Origin: Xanthobacter autotrophicus Py2 | GTDB taxonomy: Bacteria > Pseudomonadota > Alphaproteobacteria > Rhizobiales > Xanthobacteraceae | Reading direction: 5' to 3' | NCBI GenBank assembly: GCA_000017645.1 | Contig: CP000781.1 | Location: forward strand, 4,451,501-4,515,500 | Length of the DNA stretch: 64,000 nucleotides | In this document: positions 1 to 8,336 of the stretch, piece by piece | Layout of the letters: each line of letters opens with the position of its first letter | Position numbering within the stretch: the stretch's first letter is position 1 | The notes under the pieces: generated by a model | The model's input: the letters and a program-made list of their open reading frames with translations, nothing else | Told to the model about the DNA's origin: nothing | The model's database searches: none | Position numbers and translations under genes: made by a program

Positions 1-1561
1 CCTTGGCCCAGCTCTCATGCCGGATGCGGATGGCCTCTGCCGAGATGCTGTCGTTGAGGCCCGGCGCCTGGGCATTGAACGAGACGCTCTTGAGATCGAG
101 CTCAAGGCAGCTGTCCGAGCCATAGACGTAGAAGGCCTTCAGCGTCAGAGCGTGGACCGCGGCGAGGAAGGCCACATCGGGCTGCTCGCCCAGCGCATGG
201 CGCAGGCCGAGGGTGCGATGGGTGGTCAGTTCCGTGAGCAGCCGGTCGGAGATGGGGGTGAGGCCGTCCTCCTCCTCGGGCTCGCCAGGAGCATCGCCTG
301 CTGCCGCCTCCTGCCGAGGGGACGAGGCCACGAGGTTGGCACCGTCGGTTTCGACGGGAGGGGTATGGTCGTCTTCGACCAGCACCTCGTCCTCCGGGCG
401 GACATAGCCCCGTTCCACTCGCAGCTTCCCATCCTGCGCGATGCTGACGAAGCCGCCGGCCCGGGCGACCTCCGCCGGATCGAACACCAGGGGCCGCGTC
501 TCAAAGGCCTCCAGCATCTCCTCGAGTTCCCCGAGCCGCACGTCGACCTGTTCGGGAAGCTCGTCGGCATCGGCATGTTCTTCGGAGAGGCGATCATATG
601 CGGCCTGGGCCGTCGCCCGAGCTGCCTCCTCCTCCTCGGTCAGGGGCGTCGGCTCACCCCGCAGGTGGCGCAGGCCGTAGGTGTGGCCATAGGCGAAGTC
701 GGGCGCGACCTCGATCCACTTCCAGCCTTCGCTGCGGATCGCGTCGACCTCGGCGGCGAGCTTCTCGGCCACCATCCGGTCGACGAGGGCCACCTCCTGC
801 AGCCAGCCGCCGTCGTCCCCCTGGAACAGGTCGCGCAGCACAGTGCCGCCGGCCGTCTCGTAGGCCTCAATGCCGATGAAGCGGGCCCGCTTGTCGGACG
901 CCCGCACGGCGCCCTCCGTCAGCATGCGCCGGATGACATAGGGCTGCTTATCGTAGGTCTGGGCGAGACGCTCCAGCACCTGCTCCTGCCGCTCATGATC
1001 GCCCGACACGGTGAAGGCCATGAGCTGGTCAAGGGTGAGGCCATCCTCGGCATAGGTGTCGAGGAGCTTCGGGGAAAGCGATGCAAGCTTCAGCCGCTGC
1101 TTCACCACCGCGGCCGAGACGAAGAAGGCGGCGGTGATCTCCTCCTCGGACTGGCCCTTCTCCCGCAGAGCGAGAAAGGCGCGGAACTGGTCGAGGGGAT
1201 GAAGCGGAGCCCGCTGGACATTCTCGGCAAGGGAATCCTCCTCGGCGATACCGCCCTCGCGCACGATGCAGGGTACCGGCGCGGTCCGGGCGAGGCGCTT
1301 GCGCTTCACCAGAAGCTCCAGAGCCCGGTAGCGCCGCCCACCCGCCGGGATCTCGTACATGCCGGTCTCGACGCCATCCGCATCGAGGACGGCGCGGACA
1401 TTGAGGCCCTGCAGCAGGCCCCGCCGGGCGATGTCCTCGGCAAGCTCCTCGATGGAGACGCCAGCTTTCACCCGGCGGACGTTGGACTGGCTGAGCACCA
1501 GCTTGTTGAAGGGAATGTCTCGCGAGGACGAAAGGATAATCTTCTGAACTGCCGTGGCCAT
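1..1561 (-). CDS. ParB-like nuclease-domain partition protein (3' end outside window)
   Basis: Reading begins at ATG 1561 (MATAVQKIILSSS) and stays open for 520 codons to the window edge, so the C-terminus is missing. A ParB/Spo0J-type N-terminal domain covers roughly residues 15-115, with the motif GGRRYRALELL and the ENVQR box (SLAENVQR). A helix-turn-helix-like region (ITAAFFVSAAVVKQRLKLA) follows. The C-terminal half is acidic and does not resemble chromosomal ParB, which fits the long ParB-like proteins of plasmids and integrative elements. It lies 173 bp downstream of the DUF932 gene on the same strand, and both genes are preceded by a similar leader. A role in partition or element maintenance is inferred from the family. 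Confidence 0.82.
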   Translation of the reverse strand, partial: MATAVQKIILSSSRDIPFNKLVLSQSNVRRVKAGVSIEELAEDIARRGLLQGLNVRAVLDADGVETGMYEIPAGGRRYRALELLVKRKRLARTAPVPCIVREGGIAEEDSLAENVQRAPLHPLDQFRAFLALREKGQSEEEITAAFFVSAAVVKQRLKLASLSPKLLDTYAEDGLTLDQLMAFTVSGDHERQEQVLERLAQTYDKQPYVIRRMLTEGAVRASDKRARFIGIEAYETAGGTVLRDLFQGDDGGWLQEVALVDRMVAEKLAAEVDAIRSEGWKWIEVAPDFAYGHTYGLRHLRGEPTPLTEEEEAARATAQAAYDRLSEEHADADELPEQVDVRLGELEEMLEAFETRPLVFDPAEVARAGGFVSIAQDGKLRVERGYVRPEDEVLVEDDHTPPVETDGANLVASSPRQEAAAGDAPGEPEEEDGLTPISDRLLTELTTHRTLGLRHALGEQPDVAFLAAVHALTLKAFYVYGSDSCLELDLKSVSFNAQAPGLNDSISAEAIRIRHESWAK

Positions 1562-1583
1562 GGGATGCTTCTCCGCAACGGGC

Positions 1584-1620
1584 GGCCGGAGAGCCTCTCT
1601 CTGGCCTCCAACCCGTCACG
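1584..1620 (-). repeat. Leader repeat, copy upstream of the ParB-like gene
   Basis: A 36-37 bp block just upstream of the ParB-like start closely matches 2950-2985, upstream of the DUF932 start. Shared cores on the plus strand are AGCCTCTCTC and ACCCGTCACG. Both copies sit in the same orientation a short distance before a minus-strand start codon, so a shared promoter or leader element is plausible. Confidence 0.55.
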
Positions 1621-1625
1621 AAGAA

Positions 1626-1658
1626 CGGCGCCGCCCTCTTCCTCTGAGGGCGGCGCCG
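1626..1658 (-). terminator. Strong hairpin between DUF932 and ParB-like genes
   Basis: A perfect 13-bp stem (CGGCGCCGCCCTC at 1626-1638 with its complement at 1646-1658) closes a 7-nt loop, 77 bp past the DUF932 stop codon. There is no clear T-tract, so it could be a terminator, an attenuator or an mRNA-stabilising structure. Confidence 0.45.
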
Positions 1659-1734
1659 CAAACCCGACAATCCGGAAACCTGGAACGGCACGGAGCCGGA
1701 GACACGGCAATCCGCATCTCCGGCTTTGCGGGTC

Positions 1735-2943
1735 TCAGGCGGCTCGGTCGAGCAGTTTCTTCGCCCGTGCCTCCAGATCGAGACGCGCATCCTGGTGCGG
1801 CTTGTCCCGCGCCACGGCGGTGATGCCCTGGACGAAGTCGAAGATGCTCTCGGGCTTGCGGCCCTCTTCGGCGAGCACGGTCTCGATCACCTTCTGCGTC
1901 TCGGCCTTCGAAAATCCCTTTCGGCGCAGGAACTCGGTGCGGTCCTCGTCGGTGCGTGCCACGATGCGCTCGCGTGCCGCCTTGATGCCGTTCACGAAGG
2001 GCATGGGGGAGGAGTTGGCGAAGCGCTCCAGGGCCGGCGCCGCCTGATGGGCGAAGCGGGAGGCGGCATACTTGGAGTGGCGAATGGTGATCTCCTCGAA
2101 ATCCTCCACGCCCCACAGATTACGGTTCTGGCAGACGGCGCGGAGATAGAAGCTGGCGATGCCGAGCGTCTTGGCGCCGACCTCCGAGTTCCAGCAATAG
2201 AAGCCCCGGAAGAAGAGGTCGGGCGAGCCATCCGGCAGGCGTCCGGCCTCGATGGGATTGAGGTCGTCGACGAGGAACAGGAAGATATCGCGATCGCTGG
2301 CGTAGAGCGTCGTCGTGTCCTTGGAGATGTCGACGTGTGGATTGTAGGTCCCCGTCGACCAATCGAGCACGCCCGGTACCTTCCACCGCGTATCGCCCGT
2401 ACCATTGCCAGCGATGCGCTGCACGGCCTCGACCAGTTCCTGGTCATAGATACGGCCGTAGTCCGGCCCGGTGACGGCGCGCAGCTCCACGCGGCCATCC
2501 TCGATCTCAAGCGTCTTGATCTGCTCGGCACGATGTGATGTCAGACCGTATTGCAGATTGATGCCGGCGAGTGCGGCCGGGAGCTGGCGAAGGTAGGCGG
2601 CCGGGGCGCCTACCTGGCTCGCGAGCTGACCGAAGCTCCAGTGCGTCGGCGCAATCGGCGTGTCCGAACCCGGCAGAATCAACGACAGTCGCTCGGGATC
2701 GGAGCGGCTCGCCTCGACATGAATGAGGGCGGTTTCCACGACACGGGATCTGCTGCGCTCGGCGCGGTCGCGCACCGCGCGCGCAAGCTCCCCGAGCGAC
2801 AGGAAACGCTCGTCATCCGGCCGAGAGAACCATTCCGACGATACGCGGCCGACACGCTCGCCGCGATTGACATCCACCTTATAGCTGCCGCTCGGATCAC
2901 CGCGGGCGTCCAGAACCTGCACGTTCATGGGATCGTTCTCCAT
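1735..2943 (-). CDS. DUF932 (phage/plasmid-like, TIGR03299-type) protein
   Basis: The 402-residue product has the DUF932 architecture found in many plasmids, phages and integrative elements. Diagnostic stretches include WSFGQLASQVGAPAAYLRQLP near residues 105-125, GPDYGRIYDQELVEAVQ and FYCWNSEVGAKTLGIASFYLRAVCQNRNLWG. The biochemical role of this family is not established; related proteins have been placed near anti-restriction and partition genes. A second in-frame ATG (MNVQV) lies five codons in, so the exact start is uncertain. The gene is followed by a hairpin and the ParB-like gene on the same strand, suggesting an island operon or at least shared control through the repeated leader. Confidence 0.85.
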   Translation of the reverse strand: MENDPMNVQVLDARGDPSGSYKVDVNRGERVGRVSSEWFSRPDDERFLSLGELARAVRDRAERSRSRVVETALIHVEASRSDPERLSLILPGSDTPIAPTHWSFGQLASQVGAPAAYLRQLPAALAGINLQYGLTSHRAEQIKTLEIEDGRVELRAVTGPDYGRIYDQELVEAVQRIAGNGTGDTRWKVPGVLDWSTGTYNPHVDISKDTTTLYASDRDIFLFLVDDLNPIEAGRLPDGSPDLFFRGFYCWNSEVGAKTLGIASFYLRAVCQNRNLWGVEDFEEITIRHSKYAASRFAHQAAPALERFANSSPMPFVNGIKAARERIVARTDEDRTEFLRRKGFSKAETQKVIETVLAEEGRKPESIFDFVQGITAVARDKPHQDARLDLEARAKKLLDRAA

Positions 2944-3576
2944 GACGGGCGCCGGCAGCCTCTCTCCCGGTACTCAACCCGTCACGGAAACCCGGTCCCC
3001 CTCTCACTCTGGAGGGGCGTTGCGGGGTCTCCCCGCTCGATGGGGTCGGCCGAGACCTGGCTCGGCCGCAGAGGAAAGCTTTTTCCCGTAGCGGCGTCAT
3101 ATCGGAAGAACTGGATTCATTCAGGCAGGCTTGGGAACAGGAAATCGATCCAGTCGGCGCAAGCCGCGAGGATCTTCCGCGCCATGCCAGGGGGAATGAA
3201 TGTCAACGCTGCCGTGGGACAAACCATTGCGCAGTGCGATATGGACTCGTGTTTTCGCGACTGTAACGGACCTGTGTCATCGTGGCGGAGTCCGCCGCCA
3301 GAAATCTCACGTCAAACTGCTAAAGAATCGCCGCAATCAGTTCGCGGCGATGTTTTGCCGGACGCCGGCCAGCCCAGACTATAGCGCTCGTCCCGCACAG
3401 TTTTATCCGAATGGTAAATAGAGCGAGCGCCGGAAATCTCGTTTAATGTATATAGGAGAGGAAACAGTACGGGAAACTGCTTCAAGGATCGGCACGATCG
3501 TACTACGTTCAATCCACGTCAAAGTGCTTTATCATCACTTGATTCGATCCTTCTCCTGCAGACGAGGTGAGCTGAC
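2944..3576. other. Intergenic region inside the island
   Basis: No convincing gene is seen in these 633 bp. It contains the second copy of the leader repeat (2950-2985), a GC-rich inverted repeat (GCGGGG-TCT-CCCCGC at 3022-3036), and then a lower-GC stretch up to the divergent AlbA-type gene. It presumably holds divergent promoters, but no clear -35/-10 pair stands out. Confidence 0.5.
2950..2985 (-). repeat. Leader repeat, copy upstream of the DUF932 gene
   Basis: This is the partner of 1584-1620. It shares the cores AGCCTCTCTC and ACCCGTCACG at the same relative spacing and lies immediately before the DUF932 start codon at 2943. Confidence 0.55.
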
Positions 3577-4945
3577 ATGGCTCCGCAATTCAGCCGTGCA
3601 CGTCTTGCGGATCTTCTCATCGAGCCGCGTGAGGATTTGGCCCTTGAGATCAAGAATTGGCTCGATCTGGCGCAGGACAATGATGCCAGGGCTATATTCG
3701 CCAAGGCCGCGCTGGCGATAGCCAATCATGGCGGCGGGTTCATTTTACTCGGGCTCGAAGAGGCCGGCGGCTCGGCAGTTGAGGCGCCTGGTAGGCCCGC
3801 GACGCTCGATGGCTACAATCAGGACGGCATCAACGGGATCATCCAGAACTATGCAGATCCGCCATTCCATTGCGTAGTCCACCTCGTTCCCGACCCGGCG
3901 GGGGCGCTGTTCCCGATCATCGTGGTGCCGGGTGGGCATCGATCGCCGATCCGTTCGCGCAGATCGGGACCCAATGGCCAGATCGTCGTCCAAAACAGCA
4001 TCTATATTCGAAGCTAGGTCCGCGTAGCGAAGTGCTGGCCAGCGTGCGCGGGACTGGGACGATCTGCTCGGCCGATGTCTAGCCAATCGGCGCGACGAGT
4101 TGTTCGATCAGATGCGCGGCCTGATCACCAGCGCGGTACCGCAGGCAGCGGCCGCGGCAGAGCCAGCGCGGCTCGACGCCTGGATCGAACGGTCCCTCGC
4201 ACGCTGGCCAGCATTGCGCGACGGGATACCCGCCAATGATCCCGCGCGATGCCCGCACGGCTACCACTGGTTCGCTTATGAACTGGGGGGCGATCTTAGC
4301 AATCTGCAAGGCGCGGCGTTTGCGGAGACGATCCGGCAAGCCGTCGTGCGGCATTCGGGCTGGCCGCCCTTTTGGTATCCTACGCGTCGCGGGATTGTCC
4401 CTTATGCCTTTGATGGTGTCGTCGAATGCTGGCTCGGTGGCGATACCGAACAGGGCCCGGGTAGTCATGACGCTGCGCATTCGGATTTCTGGCACATCTC
4501 GCCTGATGGCTTGGCCTTCCTTTTGCGCGGCTATCAAGAAGACGGACTTGAAGGCAGGAGCGGCCAAGCGCCGCCACCGCCGGGCACACTTTTCGACATT
4601 ACCCTACCCATCTGGCGGACTGGTGAAGTGCTGATGCATGCACGCAGCCTTGCAGCAGCGCTGGTCGAGGGGCCGGCGACCGTCAATTTTAAGGCGCACT
4701 TTGCTGGCCTCGCGGGACGCGAGCTGACCAGCATGAGCGGCCGCCAGCTTCCCTTCGAAGGGCATGTCGCGCGGCAAGATGCGATCAGCTTGGCGACTGT
4801 GATCGAGGCAGGGGGTATCGACGCCAATCTGCCGGAAATCCTGCACCCGCTGCTGGAGCCGCTCTATGCGCTGTTCGACTTCTTCCAGCTACCCGCGGCG
4901 CTGGTCGCCAACCAGACCGCTGCAATGCGCGGGACAAGATTTTAG
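3577..4945 (+). pseudogene. AlbA_2/Schlafen-type DNA-binding domain protein, frameshifted
   Basis: The first 146 residues (start ATG 3577, preceded by GAGGTGAGC) carry an AlbA_2-like domain: EIKNWLDLAQ, AALAIANHGGGFILLGLEE. The frame closes at 4017 within what should be VQNSIYIRRPGP. Coding sense resumes in a second frame for about 15 codons (GPRSEVLASV, about 4016-4057), then in a third frame from about 4058 (RDWDDLLGRCLANRRDELFDQM) to the stop at 4943-4945. Two small indels of the same sense therefore break what looks like a single gene of about 455 codons. Real decay and sequencing error cannot be separated here. The family occurs in transcriptional regulators and defence-like proteins; no function can be assigned. 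Base composition is lower in GC than the chromosomal genes. Confidence 0.7.
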
Positions 4946-5172
4946 TGTTCAGCGTGAGGGGTGGCTTGACCAATAGCGAAGCATTAACGCTGCTCGAACA
5001 GACTACCGCCGAGCTGACCGAGATGCATCGTGGTAAGCATTATTCGCTGTGGCGTGATGAACGTCGGCGCAGCCCTGATGATGTTCTAGAGCTGCTTGCT
5101 ATGCATTTCATGCACTTTGATCGATCGATCGCACAGTTGCGAGAATTCGCGCCAGCGCCGATAGGCCAGTAA
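4945..5172 (+). CDS. Small hypothetical protein, coupled to the AlbA-type gene
   Basis: A 75-residue product starts with GTG at 4945, and that G is the last base of the preceding TAG stop, a stop-start overlap that suggests translational coupling. The protein is helical and charged (LTNSEALTLLEQTTAELTEMHRGKHYSLWRDERRRSPDDVLELLAMHFMHFDRS). No family was recognised. Its 3' end overlaps the opposite-strand membrane-protein gene by 65 bp, so at least one of the two boundaries deserves caution. Confidence 0.5.
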   Translation: MFSVRGGLTNSEALTLLEQTTAELTEMHRGKHYSLWRDERRRSPDDVLELLAMHFMHFDRSIAQLREFAPAPIGQ

Positions 5173-5518
5173 CACTGCCTCCGATCAAGCAGAAGGCGAC
5201 GCGCCAGACTTCGGACGGTATAGCTTCGCGGGTGACGCCGTGAACCAGCGCATAGCCAGCGACCACAGCGGGCCCGGCGAAAACGAGCGCTACGGCAGGG
5301 CGCGGGATCGGCGGGCGCACCACCATGAACAGGATTAGCAGCAGGCCATAGGCGGCAGTGCTCGCCACCAGCCCGACCAGTCCCGCGCCGATCAGGCCGG
5401 AGCCGGAGGCGTACGCCCATCGTGCCGCCTCAACGCCGAGCATAAAGGGCAGAGCATAGACGGCCAGCGGGATGTCGGGCGTTGGCCAGCGGCGTTGGGC
5501 TTTGGCTGGCTCACACAT
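5108..5518 (-). CDS. Small multi-span membrane protein overlapping the integrase stop
   Basis: A 136-residue product starts at ATG 5518, overlapping the recombinase stop codon (TGA at 5513-5511) by 8 nt. That arrangement implies co-translation with the integrase. After a short polar N-terminus, three to four hydrophobic segments are visible: IPLAVYALPFMLGVEAARW, GLIGAGLVGLVASTAAYGLL, AVALVFAGPAVVAGYALVHG and VAFCLIGGSVTGLSALARIL. No family was recognised. It may be an island accessory protein, for example an entry-exclusion-like or stability factor, but nothing in the sequence proves this. It overlaps the end of the plus-strand gene at 4945-5172. Confidence 0.6.
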   Translation of the reverse strand: MCEPAKAQRRWPTPDIPLAVYALPFMLGVEAARWAYASGSGLIGAGLVGLVASTAAYGLLLILFMVVRPPIPRPAVALVFAGPAVVAGYALVHGVTREAIPSEVWRVAFCLIGGSVTGLSALARILATVRSIDQSA

Positions 5519-6914
5519 CCTGCGCTTCGGCCCGCTTGCTCCCGGGTGGCACGTCCCGGTTCTCGCCGCTGCGGTGACGGAAGGGACGGTAGTTTCCGAG
5601 CCGCGTGCGCGATGTGTATTTGCCGTCGTCGAAGCCGAGCGGCTTGCCATCCGGGCCAAGGGTCGCAGGAGCGGTCTCCACCACGGGGGCGATGGAGGGC
5701 AGTTCCGTGACGGGAGGCGGCGGTGCAGGCGGCTGATGCTCGACACCAATGACGTTCATCCGGCGCTGCGTGACGGCTTCAGCCGCCGCCCGGACGGGAT
5801 CGTCCTCGGTGTGAACGTAGCGCATGAACATCGTCACCGTCTTGTGGGCGGTGAGTGCCATACCGACCTTCACCGGCACGCCGGAATTGGCGATGTCCGT
5901 CGCGGAACGATGACGGATGCCGTGCGTGCCGACGTGAGGGAGCCCGGCGCGCTTCAGGATGCGCTTCCAGCCCTGATAGTAAGTGTAAGGGGACATCGCC
6001 TTCTTCGGGTCGAAGACCGAAGGGCAAACAAAGGGCGAATCCTCCAGCAGCGGCGCGGTCTCGAACAGGCGCAGCGCCTCGGCGTTCATCGGCTTGGACA
6101 TCCCGCCGGTCTTACTGTCCGGCCAGACGACGCGGCGATTGTCGAAATCAACCCAGGACCATTCGAGCTCGATGATCTCCGACATGCGTGCGGCGAACTC
6201 AAACTGGAGCCGGATCGCTAGAATGATGAAAGGGTGCTCCAGCCCTTCAGCTTCGGCACGGTCGAGATACTCGAAGAGCTTCCGCATTTCGGCGTCGGTG
6301 ATGAGCCGGGTCTTGCCGCGTTCCGGGAATTTCGGAATGTGCCGGCAGGGATTGGTGCCGTCCGGTCTCATCCCCCAGACCTCGGCCATATTGAACATCT
6401 TTCGCACGGCCGAGAGAACGCGATTGGCGTTTACCGGCGACTTTGACATTTTCTTCATCAGGTTTGCGATATCGCTGCGGGTGACGTCCGGCACCTTCAT
6501 GTGTCCGAGCGCGGGAAGGATATGGCGCTTGCCAAAGCCCCGGTTCGATTTGACCGTCGAAGGCTTGTTCCGGCTTTCGGAATAGTCGGTGATGAAGCGG
6601 TCGAAGAGTTCCTTGACCGTCGGGGCCTGGCGGCTTGCCGTTCGCTCGGCGCTGGGGTCAGCCCCGCGCCGGACTTCGGCGAGCCAGTCCTGGGCGATCC
6701 TGCGCGCCTGCTCGACGGTGATCTCGCCATAGCGGCCGATCGCCGGTTTGCGGCGCTGACCGTTGTTGGCGACATAGGCGATCATGAAAGTTTTCCGGCC
6801 GGTCGGCGTGATCTTTACAAGAAAGCCGGGTATCGTCGTATCACGGAGTTCGTAGTCGCGTTCCTGCGGGTTTGCGGCGTCAACCGCCGTCTTGGTGAGC
6901 TTGATTTTCGGCAT
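5511..6914 (-). CDS. Tyrosine recombinase / integrase (P4-type, DUF4102 N-terminus)
   Basis: This 467-residue protein catalyses site-specific integration and excision of the island. The N-terminus (MPKIKLTKTAVDAA...YELRDTTIPGFLVKITPTGRKTFMIAY) is the DUF4102 arm-binding type seen in tRNA-targeting integrases. A SAM-like core-binding domain spans about residues 105-190. The catalytic domain shows the expected residues: Arg in FAARMSEIIELEW, HGIRH (HxxR), AHKT and the nucleophile Tyr in MFMRYVH. The C-terminal tail of about 80 residues is proline-rich and beyond the usual length. GGAGG precedes the ATG. The start codon lies about 180 bp from the tRNA-Leu fragment, the standard placement relative to an attachment site. 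Confidence 0.93.
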   Translation of the reverse strand: MPKIKLTKTAVDAANPQERDYELRDTTIPGFLVKITPTGRKTFMIAYVANNGQRRKPAIGRYGEITVEQARRIAQDWLAEVRRGADPSAERTASRQAPTVKELFDRFITDYSESRNKPSTVKSNRGFGKRHILPALGHMKVPDVTRSDIANLMKKMSKSPVNANRVLSAVRKMFNMAEVWGMRPDGTNPCRHIPKFPERGKTRLITDAEMRKLFEYLDRAEAEGLEHPFIILAIRLQFEFAARMSEIIELEWSWVDFDNRRVVWPDSKTGGMSKPMNAEALRLFETAPLLEDSPFVCPSVFDPKKAMSPYTYYQGWKRILKRAGLPHVGTHGIRHRSATDIANSGVPVKVGMALTAHKTVTMFMRYVHTEDDPVRAAAEAVTQRRMNVIGVEHQPPAPPPPVTELPSIAPVVETAPATLGPDGKPLGFDDGKYTSRTRLGNYRPFRHRSGENRDVPPGSKRAEAQDV

Positions 6915-7091
6915 TCTTAACCTCCGTTGAGGCCGGATTTCAGGTGCAATTTAGGAGCACGGGGAAAGCCAGCCGTAGCGTGTGTCCGGTTAGGTATGGA
7001 TGTATCGATAGCCGAAAAATATAGTGTTGACAGATGGTTATCTGGAAATCGGATACCCCCGGATAAACAAAGGATAGGCGATATCGGCTCT

Positions 7092-7144
7092 CTTAAAATC
7101 TTGCGCCGCAAGGCGTGCGGGTTCGAGTCCCGCCGTCCGCACCA
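7092..7144 (+). mobile_element. Attachment site (attR-like): 3' fragment of tRNA-Leu(UAA)
   Basis: From 7092 the sequence matches a tRNA-Leu 3' part: anticodon loop CTTAAAA (anticodon TAA), anticodon 3' strand TCTTG, a short variable arm (GCC-GCAA-GGC), a T-arm GCGGG-TTCGAGT-CCCGC and an acceptor end CGTCCGCACCA. The 5' strand of the anticodon stem should be CAAGA but is GCTCT, and no GCGGACG 5' acceptor strand is present upstream. The gene is therefore incomplete and the crossover lies in or near the anticodon loop. Confidence 0.8.
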
Positions 7145-7231
7145 ATTCAAAATCAGCCTTGCCTTGGCGCTTGCGCTCCCGCTCCGTGCCGGACGCCGCC
7201 GCATCGTAGTGATGCGGCGGTCGCTGTTGGC

Positions 7232-7591
7232 TCAGGCTGCGCGGGCGAAGGGCGGCTGGTCCTGCGGCTTTTCGGGCTGGGTGGCGCTCAGGAGCCGTGT
7301 CTGGACGAGTTCTGCGACCTCCAGCAGCTCGCTGTTCCAGGCGAGGGCGGACTGCTGCAGGAAGGCCGCTTCGCGCGAGAACGCTGCCGTGGGGTTGTGT
7401 TCCTTGGCGAGGTCGTTCAGGAGCTGGACCTGCTCCTGCATCTGTCGTCCGACGAACTGCTGCACATGGGCGGACGCAGCCAGCGGACAGTCGAAGAACA
7501 GGTTCTTCCAGACCGCGAACGGCCAAGCCACTGGTGGCGAGCCGGTGCTGAGGGCGCGGGCCAAGCCTTGAAAAACTGCGGAATCATTCAT
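7232..7591 (-). CDS. Phasin-like granule-associated protein
   Basis: The 119-residue product starts at ATG 7591 behind GGGAGAG; a longer upstream reading frame lacks such a site. The region from residue 40 on is a long amphipathic helix set (HVQQFVGRQMQEQVQLLNDLAKEHNPTAAFSREAAFLQQSALAWNSELLEVAELVQTRLL), matching the pattern of alphaproteobacterial phasin-like proteins that coat polyhydroxyalkanoate granules. The match is by composition and pattern only. It is the first gene beyond the island junction, and no other PHA gene is visible nearby, so a granule role is tentative. Confidence 0.62.
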   Translation of the reverse strand: MNDSAVFQGLARALSTGSPPVAWPFAVWKNLFFDCPLAASAHVQQFVGRQMQEQVQLLNDLAKEHNPTAAFSREAAFLQQSALAWNSELLEVAELVQTRLLSATQPEKPQDQPPFARAA

Positions 7592-7915
7592 GTTGTCTCT
7601 CCCGTCGGGCGTTCCCCCCGATCCGTCCACGTCCCGCTCGGGACGCAGCACTCCCACAGCCACTATCAAGGATCCTGTGCCGGCTAAGCCTTGCGCGAGG
7701 TCAAATGCCTTGCGAACGCGATGCGCGAAAATCACATTTCCAGGGGTTACCCTCGGGAGGGGGTGATTCCATCGATGCACCCCTTCGCCACCGCGCAGGC
7801 GGAGCCGCTGGCTTCCTGCCGGAGCGGCGGGCGAATGGCGCTATCGTCAACGCATCGTGATGGCCCATTCGGGCCGGCCGATGTACGAGACCGTAAGGTC
7901 CGGGGAGAGAAATGC
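7592..7915. other. Divergent intergenic region, phasin-like / hypothetical
   Basis: These 324 bp separate two divergent genes. The only structure seen is an inverted repeat CGTCCCG-CT-CGGGACG at 7630-7645, about 40 bp upstream of the phasin-like start, which could be an operator. No gene or RNA was recognised. Confidence 0.35.
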
Positions 7916-8296
7916 ATGTCCCAGTTGCCGCACGGCTTCCGTCAGATCCGCATGGAGCTTGCCCGTGAGAAGGGCCATCCGGAAGGCTCGCGCACGTTCG
8001 GTTATAGCTTCGTGGCGCCGCTGAACGAGGCGGGGCGCATCGATCCCACCTTGTGGGCGAAGCACCGCGAGGTCTGCCGCGTGGTCCGGTTCCGCCCCGA
8101 CGAGGCGGACGAGGTGGGCCATCTGGTGCGTCGCCCCGGCGGAAGCTGGGCGTTCCGCTATGACATCCATGGCACCGACGACGACGAGGCCGGCTATCGC
8201 TTCGGCGACGAAAGCTTCGAGGTGGGCGAGTATATTTCGGTTCGCGAAGACGACGAGATGCACACCTTCCGCGTGGTGTCGTCCGAGCAGGTGTGA
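7916..8296 (+). CDS. Hypothetical protein
   Basis: The 126-residue soluble, acidic protein begins at ATG 7916 with GGGGAGAG a few bases upstream. It shows no signal peptide or membrane segment. Repeated beta-strand-like stretches (WAKHREVCRVVRFRPDEADEVGHLVRRPGGSWAFRYDIHG, GYRFGDESFEVGEYISVREDDEMHTFRVVSSEQV) suggest a compact beta fold. No family was recognised. It stands alone between the phasin-like gene and the convergent ethanolamine permease. Confidence 0.7.
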   Translation: MSQLPHGFRQIRMELAREKGHPEGSRTFGYSFVAPLNEAGRIDPTLWAKHREVCRVVRFRPDEADEVGHLVRRPGGSWAFRYDIHGTDDDEAGYRFGDESFEVGEYISVREDDEMHTFRVVSSEQV

Positions 8297-8336
8297 TGCG
8301 AACGGCGGCCCGCCAGCAAGACGGGCCGCCATCCAT

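Larger units (their letters stand above)
1..7144. mobile_element. Right end of an integrated genomic island
   Basis: This stretch holds a ParB-like gene, a DUF932 gene, a broken AlbA-domain gene, small hypothetical genes and a tyrosine recombinase, and ends at a 3' fragment of a tRNA-Leu gene. That layout is what site-specific integration into a tRNA 3' end leaves at the distal boundary. The tRNA fragment is on the plus strand, so the intact tRNA-Leu and the other junction should lie to the left of the window. The recombinase is the last island gene and is transcribed away from the junction. Normal chromosomal genes begin at about 7232. The island's full size and mobility cannot be judged from here. 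Confidence 0.7.

Noticed and set aside
17..2047. Plus-strand open frame of 676 codons at the window start
   Set aside because: It is antisense to the ParB-like and DUF932 genes, both of which have recognisable motifs; the antisense product shows none.
3446..3721. Small plus-strand gene overlapping the AlbA-type gene start
   Set aside because: It overlaps the conserved AlbA domain in another frame and its product is Arg/Ser-rich without any recognisable pattern.
7027..7055. TTGACA box near the attachment site with a GGATA-like -10
   Set aside because: The -10 match is poor, and it faces away from the integrase with no gene immediately downstream.
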